DNA of 64,000 nucleotides from CAWAPD01 sp963783865 (GCA_963783865.1 CAWAPD010000005.1:1-64000); one strand, 5' to 3'; shown: positions 19,998 through 29,861, numbered from the stretch's first letter. A program made the numbers and translations. Notes: generated from the sequence alone by a model not told the origin.

Positions 19998-21875
19998 GTG
20001 CGGATACTGACGGTCTCGTTCGCGTGCGAACCGGGCGGTGCGACCGAAGCGGGGAACGGCTGGAACTGGCCGTTCTTCCTCGCTGCGCGCGGTCACGACG
20101 TGACGGTGATCACCGCAGCCCGCTGGCGTCGGGGGATCGAGGAGTACCTGAGCGTCCACAGCGTGCCGGGCCTCTCGTTCCACTACGTCTCCGCGCCGGC
20201 ATGGCCACTGCGCGTCGAACCGACCACCGGGAGTGCGGTCCAGTACCTCGTGTGGCAGTGGCGAGTGGCGGAGCTCGCCCGGCGGCTCGATGCGGAGAGC
20301 CCGTTCGACGTCCTGCACCACGCTTCGTACGGCAGCCTGCTCGGTGGGTCGTTCCTGTGGAGGCTCGGCAGGCCGATTGTCTTCGGGCCGACCGGCGGCG
20401 GCCAGACGACGCCTCCTGCCTTTCGTGAGGACTTCGGTTCGGCGTGGCCGGCCGAGGCGCTGCGCAATCTCGTTGTGCGTCGCCTGGCCCGGTTCGCGTG
20501 GCCGGCCATGAGATGCGCGCGCTCGGCGACGGTGCTCTCGACCAATGAGGAGACCGACGAACTGGCGGCGCGGCTCGGTGCAAGATCAGTGGACAGGATG
20601 CTCGACGTCGGACTGGTCGAGGGGTTCTTCACTGACGAGGTGTCTGAGAGGGGCGAGGATGGCGCGCTCGAGCTCGTGTGGGTCGGCCGCGTCATGCCGC
20701 GCAAGGGGCTTCTTCTGACGCTCGACGCCTTGGCCGTCGCGGCATCGACCGCCGACGTTCGGCTCACTATCGTCGGCGCCGCGCTGTCTTCGGAATTCGA
20801 CGCGGCCGTGGATGCCCAGATCGAGGCGCTTGGTCTCTCGGAGCGGGTGCGCAGGACTGGGCGCGTCCCCTGGAGCGATGTCCGCGAAGCGTATCGGGGG
20901 GTGGACGCGTTCGTGCTCACGAGTCTGCGCGATTCGTGCGGGGCCCAGCTGCTCGAGGCTATGGCGTCGGGCCTGCCCGTGATCACCCTGGACCACCAGG
21001 GCGCCGCGGAGCTCGTCTGCGACGGCGCCGGCCTGCGGGCGAAGGTCGGGTCGCGCGGCGATACGGTCCGCCGGGTCGCCGAGGCCATCGTCGAGATGGC
21101 GGATGCGGGCGCCGCCGCCCGGCGCGCGATGGGCTCGCGCGCCCTGGACCGCGCCCGCGAGTTCGAGTGGACACGCCGCGCCGCGAAGATGGAACAGACC
21201 ATGGAGGCGCTCGCGGCTGAGGCCGCGAGCGCCTCGCACGGGTTGTCGGCCAGCGACTACGCGGCGCTCAACGTGCGCGACCGCGGTGGTGAGACCGATG
21301 ACTACACGGCCGAACGCTATCGGCAGTTCGGTCGCTACCTACCTGCTTCGTGCGTCCGCGTGCTGGATGTCGGCTGCGGCCCGGGAAGAGGGGGCGCAGC
21401 GCTCAAGGGGTGTCGTCCGGAGCTCTCGCTCGTCGGCTTTGACGTCGTCCAGGAGCGCGTCGACGGACTCGCACAAGACGTGTATGCCGGAGGACTCTGC
21501 GGAAGCGTCACGGACATCTGCCTGGACGACGGCGCGGTCGACGCAATCGTGGCCGGTGAGCTCATCGAGCACCTCAGCGAGGTCGACGTGGAACGTGCCC
21601 TGCGAGAGTTCGCACGCGTCCTTGGTCCGGGCGGCACGTTGATGCTGACCACGCCGAACCCTGAGGCGCTGAAGGTGGTGCTGCGTGGTGGTACCACTCT
21701 GGGAGCCGCGCACCTGACGGCTCATAGGCCACGGGTCCTCCGTCAGCGCCTGCTCGCTGGGGGCTTCGTGGACGTTCGCCTCATCGGCAGCGGCAGGGCG
21801 ACTCGTGTGGTCGGTGAGCGCCTACCGTGGATGGGGGCCTACGGCAGCTACCTCGCCGTCGCGCGCAGGCGCTGA
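19998..21875 (+). CDS. fusion of GT4 glycosyltransferase and class I SAM methyltransferase
   Basis: Intact 625-residue two-domain protein. Residues about 1-395 are a GT-B glycosyltransferase: FACEPGGATEAGNGWNWPFF, VFGPTGGGQTTPP, LVWVGRVMPRKGLLLTLDAL, TIVGAALSS and DAFVLTSLRDSCGAQLLEAM. Residues about 410-625 are a SAM-dependent methyltransferase: CVRVLDVGCGPGRGGAALKG (motif I), VDAIVAGELIEHLSEVDVE and LGPGGTLMLTTPNPEALK. The GTG at 19998 follows AAGGGG, itself part of a CCCC-GAAA-GGGG mini-hairpin (19982-19993). A single polypeptide would add a sugar and methylate it or a nearby residue; methylation is a known way to cap polysaccharide chains. The last 54 nt overlap the convergent polymerase gene. 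Confidence 0.85.
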   Translation: MRILTVSFACEPGGATEAGNGWNWPFFLAARGHDVTVITAARWRRGIEEYLSVHSVPGLSFHYVSAPAWPLRVEPTTGSAVQYLVWQWRVAELARRLDAESPFDVLHHASYGSLLGGSFLWRLGRPIVFGPTGGGQTTPPAFREDFGSAWPAEALRNLVVRRLARFAWPAMRCARSATVLSTNEETDELAARLGARSVDRMLDVGLVEGFFTDEVSERGEDGALELVWVGRVMPRKGLLLTLDALAVAASTADVRLTIVGAALSSEFDAAVDAQIEALGLSERVRRTGRVPWSDVREAYRGVDAFVLTSLRDSCGAQLLEAMASGLPVITLDHQGAAELVCDGAGLRAKVGSRGDTVRRVAEAIVEMADAGAAARRAMGSRALDRAREFEWTRRAAKMEQTMEALAAEAASASHGLSASDYAALNVRDRGGETDDYTAERYRQFGRYLPASCVRVLDVGCGPGRGGAALKGCRPELSLVGFDVVQERVDGLAQDVYAGGLCGSVTDICLDDGAVDAIVAGELIEHLSEVDVERALREFARVLGPGGTLMLTTPNPEALKVVLRGGTTLGAAHLTAHRPRVLRQRLLAGGFVDVRLIGSGRATRVVGERLPWMGAYGSYLAVARRR

Positions 21876-23288
21876 GTCGTCCTCGAAGGCTGCCTGAGGC
21901 GTCCAGAAGCGCGCCACCGCCGGATTGTCGGCGATCCCGGTGTTGGCGAGCAACCCGAGCACGAGGAAGAGAAGCGTTCCCCCGTAGGCGAACAGGTTGT
22001 TGTCCGCCAGTTGCTGGATCATGAACGCGACGGCGCCCGCGGCGAGCGCCAGGACGAGACCCCCTCGCTCGCCCCCGAGGTTGGGTATCACGAGCTTCAA
22101 GAGGATCATGATGAGGAGCACCTCGCCGATGATGCCCAGCTCGAGCAGCACCTGGAGCGGCGCCGAATGCATCGGCGAGCCCACGGCGGAGGGGTCGGAC
22201 GTCGTCTGGCTGCTCGACACGCGGTACTGGAAGTACGTGTAGCCGAAGCCGATCCCCACCTTGCTCGGATCGGATCTCATCGCGGTGAAGGCCTCGCGCC
22301 AGAGGGCCTCACGCATGCCCAGGTTTCCCGTCTGCGCGAAGTAGCTCGACACCACACCGGACACCGCGAGCAGCGAGATGGCGACGCACAGGAGCGACAC
22401 GAGGATGACGCCGACGCGTCGCTGCAGGTCTTTGCCCAGGAAGACAAGTACGCATCCCGCGACGGCTCCAAGCGTCGCCCCTCTCGAGTAGGTCGATACC
22501 AGGCCGGCGGCGAGCAAGACGAACAAGCCCAGGCGGCGGACGCTCGAGTGTGACGAGAGCCAGTACCCGAACGCGATGGTCGTGGTGAGCGCGAGGAGCG
22601 CGCTGAGAGCGTTGAAGTGGGAGAACGTTCCTTGTGCCTGAGTCACGATCCTCGAGACACCCGGCAGCACGTAGCCGGCGTAGCCGCGATCGGAGCGGGC
22701 GAGCTGGGTCGCGACGTCCGGAAACGTCGGCCATCCGAAGGCTGTCTGCAGCAAGGCGATGACAGCCTCGAACGCCGCGAGTGTGAGGAGCAGACGGAGC
22801 GCCACGACCGTCAACTGGCCGTCTGCTCCACGCATGACCAGATACAGCCCGAGCGCCGCCATCGGCATCAACAGGCTCGGATAGTCCGGGTGGCCGAACG
22901 AGCCGGTCTGGAAGACGATGGCGCTGAGGAGCACGAGGCCGAGGAAGACCACCGTCGTGTCCGGGCGCCCCCGGTCGCGCACGAGGAACGCCGTGACCCC
23001 GGCGATGAGGATGAACCCCATGACATAGGCCGGGTAGTTCACCGTGTCGCTTCTGAAGACGGTGAAGGCCGTGACGGGAAGCAGGAGCCATGCGATGAGC
23101 ACGGAGCGTTCGATCAGCGAACGCCGCTGGACTGCGAGGGCCAGGATGAGTAGCCCAAGGATGGCGCTGGCGAGCAGCTTGGAGTGCGCGACGAGTCCCA
23201 CGCTCAAGCCGACGATCACGACGACGGTCATGAGGATCGTGCGGGCGCGGGAGTCGGACGGAGCCGTCCAGTACGTCTGGTTCGCCAT
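21822..23288 (-). CDS. O-antigen polymerase/ligase family membrane protein (Wzy/WaaL-like)
   Basis: Intact 488-residue multi-pass protein from ATG 23288 (MANQTYWTAPSDSRARTILM); the open frame upstream overlaps the divergent gene and is not used. About twelve hydrophobic segments with the family loop YSRGATLGAVAGCVLVFL, and the external loop KVGIGFGYTYFQYRV followed by PMHSAPLQVLLELGIIG (HS..L pattern of Wzy_C proteins). It would join repeat units delivered by the flippase encoded at 24.5-26.0 kb. Second member of the family in the window (first at 3805-5253). Confidence 0.78.
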   Translation of the reverse strand: MANQTYWTAPSDSRARTILMTVVVIVGLSVGLVAHSKLLASAILGLLILALAVQRRSLIERSVLIAWLLLPVTAFTVFRSDTVNYPAYVMGFILIAGVTAFLVRDRGRPDTTVVFLGLVLLSAIVFQTGSFGHPDYPSLLMPMAALGLYLVMRGADGQLTVVALRLLLTLAAFEAVIALLQTAFGWPTFPDVATQLARSDRGYAGYVLPGVSRIVTQAQGTFSHFNALSALLALTTTIAFGYWLSSHSSVRRLGLFVLLAAGLVSTYSRGATLGAVAGCVLVFLGKDLQRRVGVILVSLLCVAISLLAVSGVVSSYFAQTGNLGMREALWREAFTAMRSDPSKVGIGFGYTYFQYRVSSSQTTSDPSAVGSPMHSAPLQVLLELGIIGEVLLIMILLKLVIPNLGGERGGLVLALAAGAVAFMIQQLADNNLFAYGGTLLFLVLGLLANTGIADNPAVARFWTPQAAFEDDSAPARDGEVAAVGPHPR

Positions 23289-23376
23289 GCTGGAATAGTA
23301 CCGCACTGAGGTCGCTCGAGCCTTCCCAAGTCGGATAGGCTCTTCTGGAAGTCGACACGAGCTGACTGGAGCGGGG

Positions 23377-24465
23377 ATCAGACTCCTCCTGATACTGAAC
23401 GAGCAGGCGCCGGGTGCGCATGTCGACGTACACGACGCGCTCCGGCGCCTCGTGGAGTCCGGACAGGTCGAGGACTTCGAGGTCGTCCCCTGGCCGCATC
23501 TTCGCTCCTCAGGCTGCGCGGACGGCGACGTGATGACCACAGTGCTGCGAGGCGCTCGGCGCCTCGAGCCCGATGCGATCCTCTGGTCTCACACCAGCGA
23601 CCTGACGATCAGCGGTTCGGACATGGGGGCGCTCAGGAGCGTCGCGTCGAGACCGGCGATCGGCTACGTCGACTGGGACCTCTATCAGCGGTTCTACAAG
23701 CCGATTCCCCGGGCGACGCGCACAGCCATGGCCCTGTCCGACGTCGTGTTCGTGTGCGCGGGTGGTCCTCTGGTCGACGACCTGGTGGGCGCCGGTTGCC
23801 GTGACGTGCGCTACGTGCCGCTCACGACAGACTCCGTCCGGTTCGCCGCCGACAGGCAGGTCGGCTCCGCTCCCGACTTCGATGTCGTGCTGGTCGCCAA
23901 CTACGCGCGCAGCCGGGTCCCGTGGAAGACGATGCCGGGCTGTCGTTGGCGGGCCGAGGCGGTGAGGGAACTCGACCGCCGCCTGGGCTCGCGCTTCGCG
24001 GTGTTCGGGGCGGGCTGGTCCGGCCGCTCCGCGCAGGGCGGTGTCCCGTATGCAAATCAGGGCCTCGTCTACCAGCAGGCCCGGGTCGCCCTCGGCATGA
24101 ACAACCTGCACGCGCCGTTCTACTTCTCCGACCGCCTGCCGATCGCCATGTCGAGCGGTGTCTTCGTGGTGCACAACTGGGAGGCAGGCTTCGACAAGTT
24201 CCTTCCCGAGGGCGTCAGGAGCGCGACGTTCTCACATGAGCGCGGAGGCCTGTGGCAAGCCGTTCGGCGGGCGTTGGAGATGGAAGATGACCGGCGGCGA
24301 GAGCTGGAGCTCGAGTCGAGGAGGGTCGCCCTGGCCTCTCTCACGACCTACGACGCGTTCGCGTACATGGTCGCGGTGCTTGGTGAGCGGCGACGACACG
24401 GTGAGGCTGCGGCCGATTCGGCGATCGCCAATCCATGGCTGGGGACGGCACGACTCAACGTGTGA
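23377..24465 (+). CDS. CgeB-like glycosyltransferase with non-standard apparent start
   Basis: The first standard start codon is GTG 23452, but the same frame upstream encodes an ideal first beta strand and helix (IRLLLILNEQAPGAHVDVHD, from 23377), so the true start is probably ATC 23377 or CTG 23362, downstream of GGAGCGGGG; a base error destroying ATG/GTG is equally possible. The body has AIGYVDWDLYQRFYK, VVFVCAGGPLVDDLV, FDVVLVANYARSRVP, SRFAVFGAGWSG and the C-terminal block VALGMNNLHAPFYFSDRLPI…VVHNWEAGFDKFLPEG typical of CgeB/Glyco_trans_1_2 proteins. About 362 residues. Divergent from the Wzy-like gene, with only 88 nt between starts. Same family as 5269-6288. Confidence 0.7.
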   Translation: MRLLLILNEQAPGAHVDVHDALRRLVESGQVEDFEVVPWPHLRSSGCADGDVMTTVLRGARRLEPDAILWSHTSDLTISGSDMGALRSVASRPAIGYVDWDLYQRFYKPIPRATRTAMALSDVVFVCAGGPLVDDLVGAGCRDVRYVPLTTDSVRFAADRQVGSAPDFDVVLVANYARSRVPWKTMPGCRWRAEAVRELDRRLGSRFAVFGAGWSGRSAQGGVPYANQGLVYQQARVALGMNNLHAPFYFSDRLPIAMSSGVFVVHNWEAGFDKFLPEGVRSATFSHERGGLWQAVRRALEMEDDRRRELELESRRVALASLTTYDAFAYMVAVLGERRRHGEAAADSAIANPWLGTARLNV

Positions 24466-24491
24466 ACTGACGCGCCTGCTCCGATCGCACC

Positions 24492-26013
24492 TCAGACGGT
24501 CGGCAGCAGCTCCCGGGCGACATCCTCTGCTACCAAGTCCTGCTGCCTCGCGGTGCGCAGGCGTTCCCGCATCGGCTCCAGGACGCTGCGCCGGAAGGGT
24601 CCCACGGCGGCCAGGAACATCACCGCAGCGCCCAGCGCGAGTTCCACGACGAATAGCGCGACGACGCCGAGTCCGGCGGCATGTCCGCCCGTACGTGCCA
24701 GAGCGAGGACGACGGCGACAGTCAGGCCAGTGACCGTGCCGGGCAGATATGCGGCGAGAAGGGCGCCCGCATGAACGGGCGACCTTCTCGCCGCTGCCAC
24801 CCAGAGGTACGCGATGATGGCACACCCTTCAGCGATGGAGTAGGCCGTGGCGACGCCCACGATGCCGTGATTCCAGAGCAGGGCGAGAAGTACGAACAGC
24901 AGGAGCGCCTGGCCCGTCCGCACGACGATCTTCGGATTCAGTCTTCGCGGTGGCCTCGAGGAGAACACCTGTGAGGTGGGCCCCGAGACTGAGGGGCGCG
25001 ACGATGGCGAAGATGGTGACGATCGGCACCGCGGCCAGCCACTGCGATCCCAGGAGGACCGAAACGACTTCGCGTGACGCGACGGCCATCCCCCAGAGTG
25101 GAGGGATGGTCACGAACAGGAGTACACGCAGAGACTCGACATAAGCGGGCGCGAGCCGTTCGTCCTCGAACTGGACCTGGGCGAACGAGGGCATCGTCAC
25201 GCGCGTCAGCGAGGATCCGATGTAGTCCTTCGGCAGGTTGACCAGATTGAAGGCCCGGCTGTAGATGCCGACGCTGGTGGCGCCCAGGTAGCGCCCTGCC
25301 CACATCGTGTCGAGGTTGAAGCACAGAAACTCGACGAAGGTGATCACCGACACACGGGCGCCGAAGCCGTAGAGACGGGACAGGTGCCGCCACCTCAGGT
25401 TGGGCTTCATCGGCGGTCGGGCGAAGCCCATGAAGAGGAGGCAGCACACGAACAGCTGGACGACACTCGCGGTCACCAGGGCCCACACGCCGAAGCCGAG
25501 GAGGGCAAGGACGATACCGACCCCAGCGTAGGCCACGGCGTACGTCCCGGTCTCGATGAAGGCGATCGCTCTGAAGCGCAGGTGTCGCCTGAGCATCGCC
25601 AGCGGGACCACCACGAGCCCGTCGCCGACGAAGAGCAGGCCCATCGCTCGCAAGACGGGGACGAGACTCTCGTTGTGGAACAGGGACGAGAACACCGGGG
25701 CGAGCAGCCAGTTTGCCGCGAAGAAGACCAGGCCGAGGATGACCGAGGAGGTGAAGGCGGCGCGAACGTCGTCGTCGGAGACCTCGGGCCTTTGCACAAG
25801 AGCAGGGCCGACTCCAACTTGGGCGAAATACTGCCCGAAGCGCAGGACGACCACCGCCATGGCGACGAGCCCGAACGCGGAAGGGGTCAAAAGCCTGGCG
25901 AGCGTCATCGTCACGATGATCTGCAGGGCGGCGTTCGTGAAGGTGGAGAGGTAGCTCCACTTGAGAGCGTGCACGGTCCGCGAGGTGAGGTTCGTGTCTG
26001 GGGTCCCGCTCAC
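24492..26013 (-). CDS. Wzx-type lipid-linked oligosaccharide flippase (MATE/MOP family), one +1 shift
   Basis: Flips undecaprenyl-PP-linked repeat units to the outer leaflet. Begins GTG 26013 (SGTPDTNLTSRTVHALKWSYL), overlapping the upstream GT2 stop by GTGA. Hallmarks: LARLLTPSAFGLVAMAVVVL, FGARVSVITFVEFLCFNLD and GRYLGATSVGIYSRAFNLVN, which are characteristic of the RfbX/Wzx-Tuac branch. One extra base near 24945 shifts the frame between GVLLEATAK and LNPKIVVRTGQALLLFVLLAL; both sides are membrane-rich. Corrected length about 506 residues with about 14 helices. Pairs with the Wzy-like protein at 21.8-23.3 kb. Confidence 0.83.
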
Positions 26014-26930
26014 GGCGTCGCAGGCGGCGCGGAACGGCGCGACTGGGCACGGAGCTCGTGCACGGCGAGGCGCGTCGTCGAGATCGCGAAGAACCAGACC
26101 GCGATGGGCCACGGTCGCAGGGCGCGCCGGTAGAACGTCCACCGATACCAGAGGTTGTTGGTCGAGCGTATGGACACGAAGCTCAGAGCGAACTCCTTCC
26201 AGCTGAGCCGACGCAGGCTTGGGTTGAGGCCGGTCATCGAGACCGAGCTGATGACGACGCAGCTCGTGTCGACAAGTAGTTCGTAGCCGGCGGTCTTCGC
26301 CCGCATGGAAAGCTCGTTGTCGGCTCCGTAATGAGGCAGCCGACCGGCATCGTACAGTCCCAGCGTCCGGAACACGACGACCGGGACGAGGGTGCCGCGA
26401 CCGGAGAGCAGATCGGCGGGGTACAGCCGCCTGACGTCAGTGCGCGGGCCTGCGCCGTCAATGCGGTAGGCGCCTGTGACTCGGTTGAAGCGCACAGCCC
26501 CCTCGGTGATGACGTCGGGCGCGTCGTCGGGCGCCGATACGGATCCGATCAGAGCGTGCGGGTGCTCGAGAGAGCTGGCGACGAGCCGGGCGAGGTAGTC
26601 GAGCCCCGCGACTGAGTCGTTGTTCATCGTGAGCACGAGGTCCCGAACCTCGGCGTGGCCGAGGACCCAAGCCACGCCAAGGTTGGTCGCGCCCGCCCAC
26701 CACAGGTTCCCGTCGCCGTTCAACACGACGGCGTCGGGGAAGTCGCTGGAGAGCATATCCGGCGTTCCGTCGGTGGAGCCGTCGTCTACGACCACGATCG
26801 TGCGGCGCACGTAGGTCTGCACGGCGAGCGAGTCGAGACAGGCACGGGTGAGGTCGCAGCGGTCGTGGACCGGGACGACGACGAAGACCCGTGGACCCGG
26901 GTCGCTACCGACGGCATCGAGCACGGTCAC
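26010..26930 (-). CDS. glycosyltransferase family 2 (rhamnosyltransferase-like)
   Basis: Intact 306-residue GT-A enzyme from GTG 26930. Signatures: VFVVVPVHDRCDLTRACLDSL, IVVVDDGSTDGTPDML, GNLWWAGATNLGVAWVL, the metal motif TMNNDS and GADNELSMRAKTAGYELLVD. NNDS in place of DXD and the WWAGA motif are typical of the WcaA/rhamnosyltransferase-like group. C-terminal hydrophobic segment PWPIAVWFFAI. GTGA overlaps with both neighbours make this part of a coupled - strand operon. Confidence 0.82.
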   Translation of the reverse strand: MTVLDAVGSDPGPRVFVVVPVHDRCDLTRACLDSLAVQTYVRRTIVVVDDGSTDGTPDMLSSDFPDAVVLNGDGNLWWAGATNLGVAWVLGHAEVRDLVLTMNNDSVAGLDYLARLVASSLEHPHALIGSVSAPDDAPDVITEGAVRFNRVTGAYRIDGAGPRTDVRRLYPADLLSGRGTLVPVVVFRTLGLYDAGRLPHYGADNELSMRAKTAGYELLVDTSCVVISSVSMTGLNPSLRRLSWKEFALSFVSIRSTNNLWYRWTFYRRALRPWPIAVWFFAISTTRLAVHELRAQSRRSAPPATP

Positions 26931-27520
26931 GCCTCGCCCTGTACCGGACTCGCCGCCTTCTCAACGGGGGAAACGACCCTGGCCGGCACACCCGCCGCCA
27001 CCACGTTCGGGGGGATGTCGGTGGTGACGACGCTTCCGGCGCCGATGACGGCGTCGTCGCCGATCGTCACTCCTTTGAGGATCAGCGTCCCCATGCCCAC
27101 GAAGACGTTCCTGCCGATGACGACTGGACGAGGCGCCGCGGAAGCGACTGCGTGCCGCCGCGGCCCGGACCCGATCCCGTGGAGATCGGTGTCGAGGATC
27201 GTCACCCCCGACCCGAGCAGCGAGCCGGCACCGATCTCGATGCGTTCTGCGGCGCAGATGGCACATCCGCTGAGGCCGGCGTCGTCGCCGATGAGCACCG
27301 TGGCGCCGGGAGTCAGCGTGCGGATGATGCAGGGATGAGCGACCCCGACAGCGTTGTACCGCGACTTCGAGATGAGCCAGACGCGAGCGCCGAGGCGAAG
27401 CTCCGATCCGGGGCAGACGTCGATGATCGGCCAGCCGAAGATACGTGTCTTCGCGGCGATGTGCTTACCGAAGCGGATGCGAAAGAGGGTGTTCTGGATG
27501 GCGAGCACGATGCGGCGCAT
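26927..27520 (-). CDS. hexapeptide-repeat O-acetyltransferase (WcaF/Maa-like)
   Basis: Intact 197-residue left-handed beta-helix acyltransferase. Repeats include RLGARVWLISKS, TVLIGDDAGLSGCAI, IEIGAGSLLGSGVTILDTDLHG (catalytic-region His), VVIGRNVFVGMGTLILKGVTIG and the trimer-ending AVIGAGSVVTTDIPPNVVAAG. Probably acetylates a hydroxyl on a sugar residue of the glycan. Begins ATG 27520, 3 nt after the upstream GT4 stop. Confidence 0.82.
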   Translation of the reverse strand: MRRIVLAIQNTLFRIRFGKHIAAKTRIFGWPIIDVCPGSELRLGARVWLISKSRYNAVGVAHPCIIRTLTPGATVLIGDDAGLSGCAICAAERIEIGAGSLLGSGVTILDTDLHGIGSGPRRHAVASAAPRPVVIGRNVFVGMGTLILKGVTIGDDAVIGAGSVVTTDIPPNVVAAGVPARVVSPVEKAASPVQGEA

Positions 27521-27523
27521 CGT

Positions 27524-28693
27524 CTACCGGCCCTCGTGTGCGACGTCACGGAGGTAGGTCTCTATGCCGGTGATCACCGCGTTCTCGCTGTAGCAAGCTT
27601 GCGCATGCTGCCTGGCCGTAGCGGCCAGGGTCAGTCGTCGTGCCGGGTCGTTCAGAAGATCGATCACGACACGTGCGATGTCGCCGGGGTCGCGGACGTC
27701 ACACAGAGCGCCGGCACGACCGTGATCGAGAAGGTACGGCACGTTGCCGCTGCTGCGACCACCCACGACCGGGGTCTGCGTGATCATCGCTTCGAGCACG
27801 GTCATGCCGAACGACTCCTCGCGTGCTGGATGCAGCATGACCGTGCCCGATCTCATCTCATCCACGACGCGATGGTAGGGCAGGGGGCCGAGAAACTCCA
27901 CACCGTCCGCGAGGTCATGGCTTCTTGCCCACGTCTCAGCCGCGCCTCCCGGACCCTGGTCCTCGCCCACGAGCCGGAAGCGCGCCGTGGGGACCGACCG
28001 TCGGACGAGAGCATGGGCACGGAGCGCCGTGTCGACGTTCTTGCGAGGGCCGAAGCCGTTGCACACCGTCAAGACCGTAGCGTCGCGTCTGCGGTCGACT
28101 TCCGCGGCGGCCGTGAACGCTTGGTCCGGACAGAAGTCGGACGCGATGCGGGCGCGCCGCCGCTGGGATCGCGGCAGCCGCGCGAGGAGATAGGGCGAGT
28201 TCACGGCCAAGTGGCGCGCTCGCCGCCGGACGACCGCATCGGTGACGAACCGCGCCAACCGGTAGGCGTCCGGCTTGTATCGCAGGATGGTCCTCGCATG
28301 GTCGTGGAGGGTGACGAGAAGGGGCAGGCCGGTCTGCAGACCGGCCAGGGCGAACTCGTAGCTCCACTGGGCGCTCACGACGTCCGGGGCGCGCGCCGCG
28401 ATCAGTCGCGCCAGCGCGCGGCGTTCCCGGCGAAACATGTCCCGCCGGGGGTGAGCGGTCCGCACCGGCACAGCGTCCACTGTCAGAGGGCCGTCCTGAT
28501 GGGACAGCGACCGTCCGTCGAACCACGAGGTGGTGAACACTGCGACCTCATGCCCCCTGCGCAACAGCGCGTTGACGAGGAAGGCGACTGTCGGGGCGCC
28601 GGGGTAGCCGTAGGGAAGATCGTCCGGACGCCCGCCCGGGAACTCCACCAGTGCCAGGTCGATCCCGGCTCGACGCACGCCCCTCACAGACAC
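27524..28693 (-). CDS. glycosyltransferase family 4
   Basis: Intact 389-residue GT-B enzyme from GTG 28693. N-domain: GIDLALVEFPGGRPDDLPYG, VVSAQWSYEFALAGL, LLVTLHDHARTILRYKP. C-domain: TVLTVCNGFGPRKNVDTALR, RFRLVGEDQGPGG and the donor-binding EESFGMTVLEAMITQTPVVG. It overlaps the upstream GT by 10 nt. The donor and acceptor are unknown. Confidence 0.8.
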   Translation of the reverse strand: MSVRGVRRAGIDLALVEFPGGRPDDLPYGYPGAPTVAFLVNALLRRGHEVAVFTTSWFDGRSLSHQDGPLTVDAVPVRTAHPRRDMFRRERRALARLIAARAPDVVSAQWSYEFALAGLQTGLPLLVTLHDHARTILRYKPDAYRLARFVTDAVVRRRARHLAVNSPYLLARLPRSQRRRARIASDFCPDQAFTAAAEVDRRRDATVLTVCNGFGPRKNVDTALRAHALVRRSVPTARFRLVGEDQGPGGAAETWARSHDLADGVEFLGPLPYHRVVDEMRSGTVMLHPAREESFGMTVLEAMITQTPVVGGRSSGNVPYLLDHGRAGALCDVRDPGDIARVVIDLLNDPARRLTLAATARQHAQACYSENAVITGIETYLRDVAHEGR

Positions 28694-29861
28694 TCCATGA
28701 TGCCGGTGGTCATGTTGGCAATCATAGCGTCAAGGGTGTAGGTGGCGGCGGCGCGGGTGCAGCCTTCGCGCAGCTGCGCCAGCAGCTGCGCGTCGAGGAG
28801 CGCCCGCGCCGCCGCCTCGCCGTACGCGCGGGAGCCGGTGCCCTCGGGGAGCAGCAGCCCGTTGACGCCGTCGTCCAGGTACTCGATCTCGGGCCCGTGC
28901 GACGACTCGGCGATCGGTGATGATCGGCACGCCGAGCGCGAACGAGTCGACGATCGACAGGCCGACCGCGGCCGGCATGAGGTGGAGGGACGCAAGCGAG
29001 AAGTAAGCGGGCGCGGTCGGGACCGTGACGCTTGCCGACGTAGTGGGCCCAGGCGCGTCCTCGAGCGAACTGCTCGACGACGGCCTGCGTCGTACCGCCG
29101 CCGAGGATCACGATCTCGAAGTCGGGCACGAGCTCGCGGATGACGTCACAGGCGGCGACGAGCAGGTCGAGCCGCTTCTCGGGGTACATGGCGCCGCAGT
29201 AGATGGCGACGTGCTCCCCCGCGATGCCCAGCTCGGCGCGCAGGTCGTCCTTCGCCTGCTGGTCGATCGCATCCCGCACCGCGAGCAGCTCCGACATCTC
29301 CAGGCTGTTGTTGACGATCGTGATCCGGTCGGAGGGGTAGCCCAGCCCCCGGATCAGTCGCGCCGTCAGTTCCGTGTAGGCGAACCACCAGTCGACGCGG
29401 CGCGACGTGAACGACTTCATGCCTTCGCCCACCTGGCTGGCCGCGTGGCGCTTGAAGTTCACGCCGTGGCCCCAGTACGCCCAGCGCGGACCGCCGGCGA
29501 GGCGCCAGCCGAGGAGCTCGTAGTTGAGCAGGAGCTTGGAGGCCTGCTCGACGATGACCAGGTCGACGTCGCGCAGCGACCCCAGGCACGGCTGGACGAC
29601 GAGGCTCCTCGAGCCGATCGGGATCTCGAGGTTGCGGATGTGGTGTGCCCACGGCAGACGAGCGGCGCCGCCTCTGGCCGCCTCGTCGGCTGCCGGCTGC
29701 CCGTGGACCATGACGAGCTCGACGTTCCGCGCGGCCAGCGCTTCCTTGAGGCCTTCGTAGAAGGCGACCCGGTACTCGGGGACGTAGCGCTGCACGATGG
29801 CGACCTTGCGGCGACGCTGCGGGCGTGCCGTCGCGCGCGGATGATGGCGCGGTCGGCGCAT
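28684..29861 (-). CDS. glycosyltransferase family 4-like, two +1 shifts; paralogue of 10424-11598
   Basis: From ATG 29861: a basic leader, then KVAIVQRYVPEYRVAFYEGL, VDLVIVEQASKLLLNYELL, RWAYWGHGVNFKRHA, VDWWFAYTELTARLIRG, ITIVNNSLEMSELL, HVAIYCGAMYPEKRLDLLVA and FEIVILGGGTTQAVVEQ. Near 29000 one extra base leads to HLMPAAVGLSIVDSFALGVPIIT, and near 28925 a second leads to SSHGPEIEYLDDGVNGLLLPEG and the end at 28684. Corrected length about 391 residues. The leader before KVAIVQRY looks non-native, so the true start may be a little downstream or masked by another indel. Confidence 0.77.

Noticed and set aside
24829..26142. Flippase frame extended to an upstream start at 26142
   Set aside because: The first 43 residues overlap the upstream GT2 gene and lack family similarity; GTG 26013 forms a GTGA overlap and begins the conserved region.
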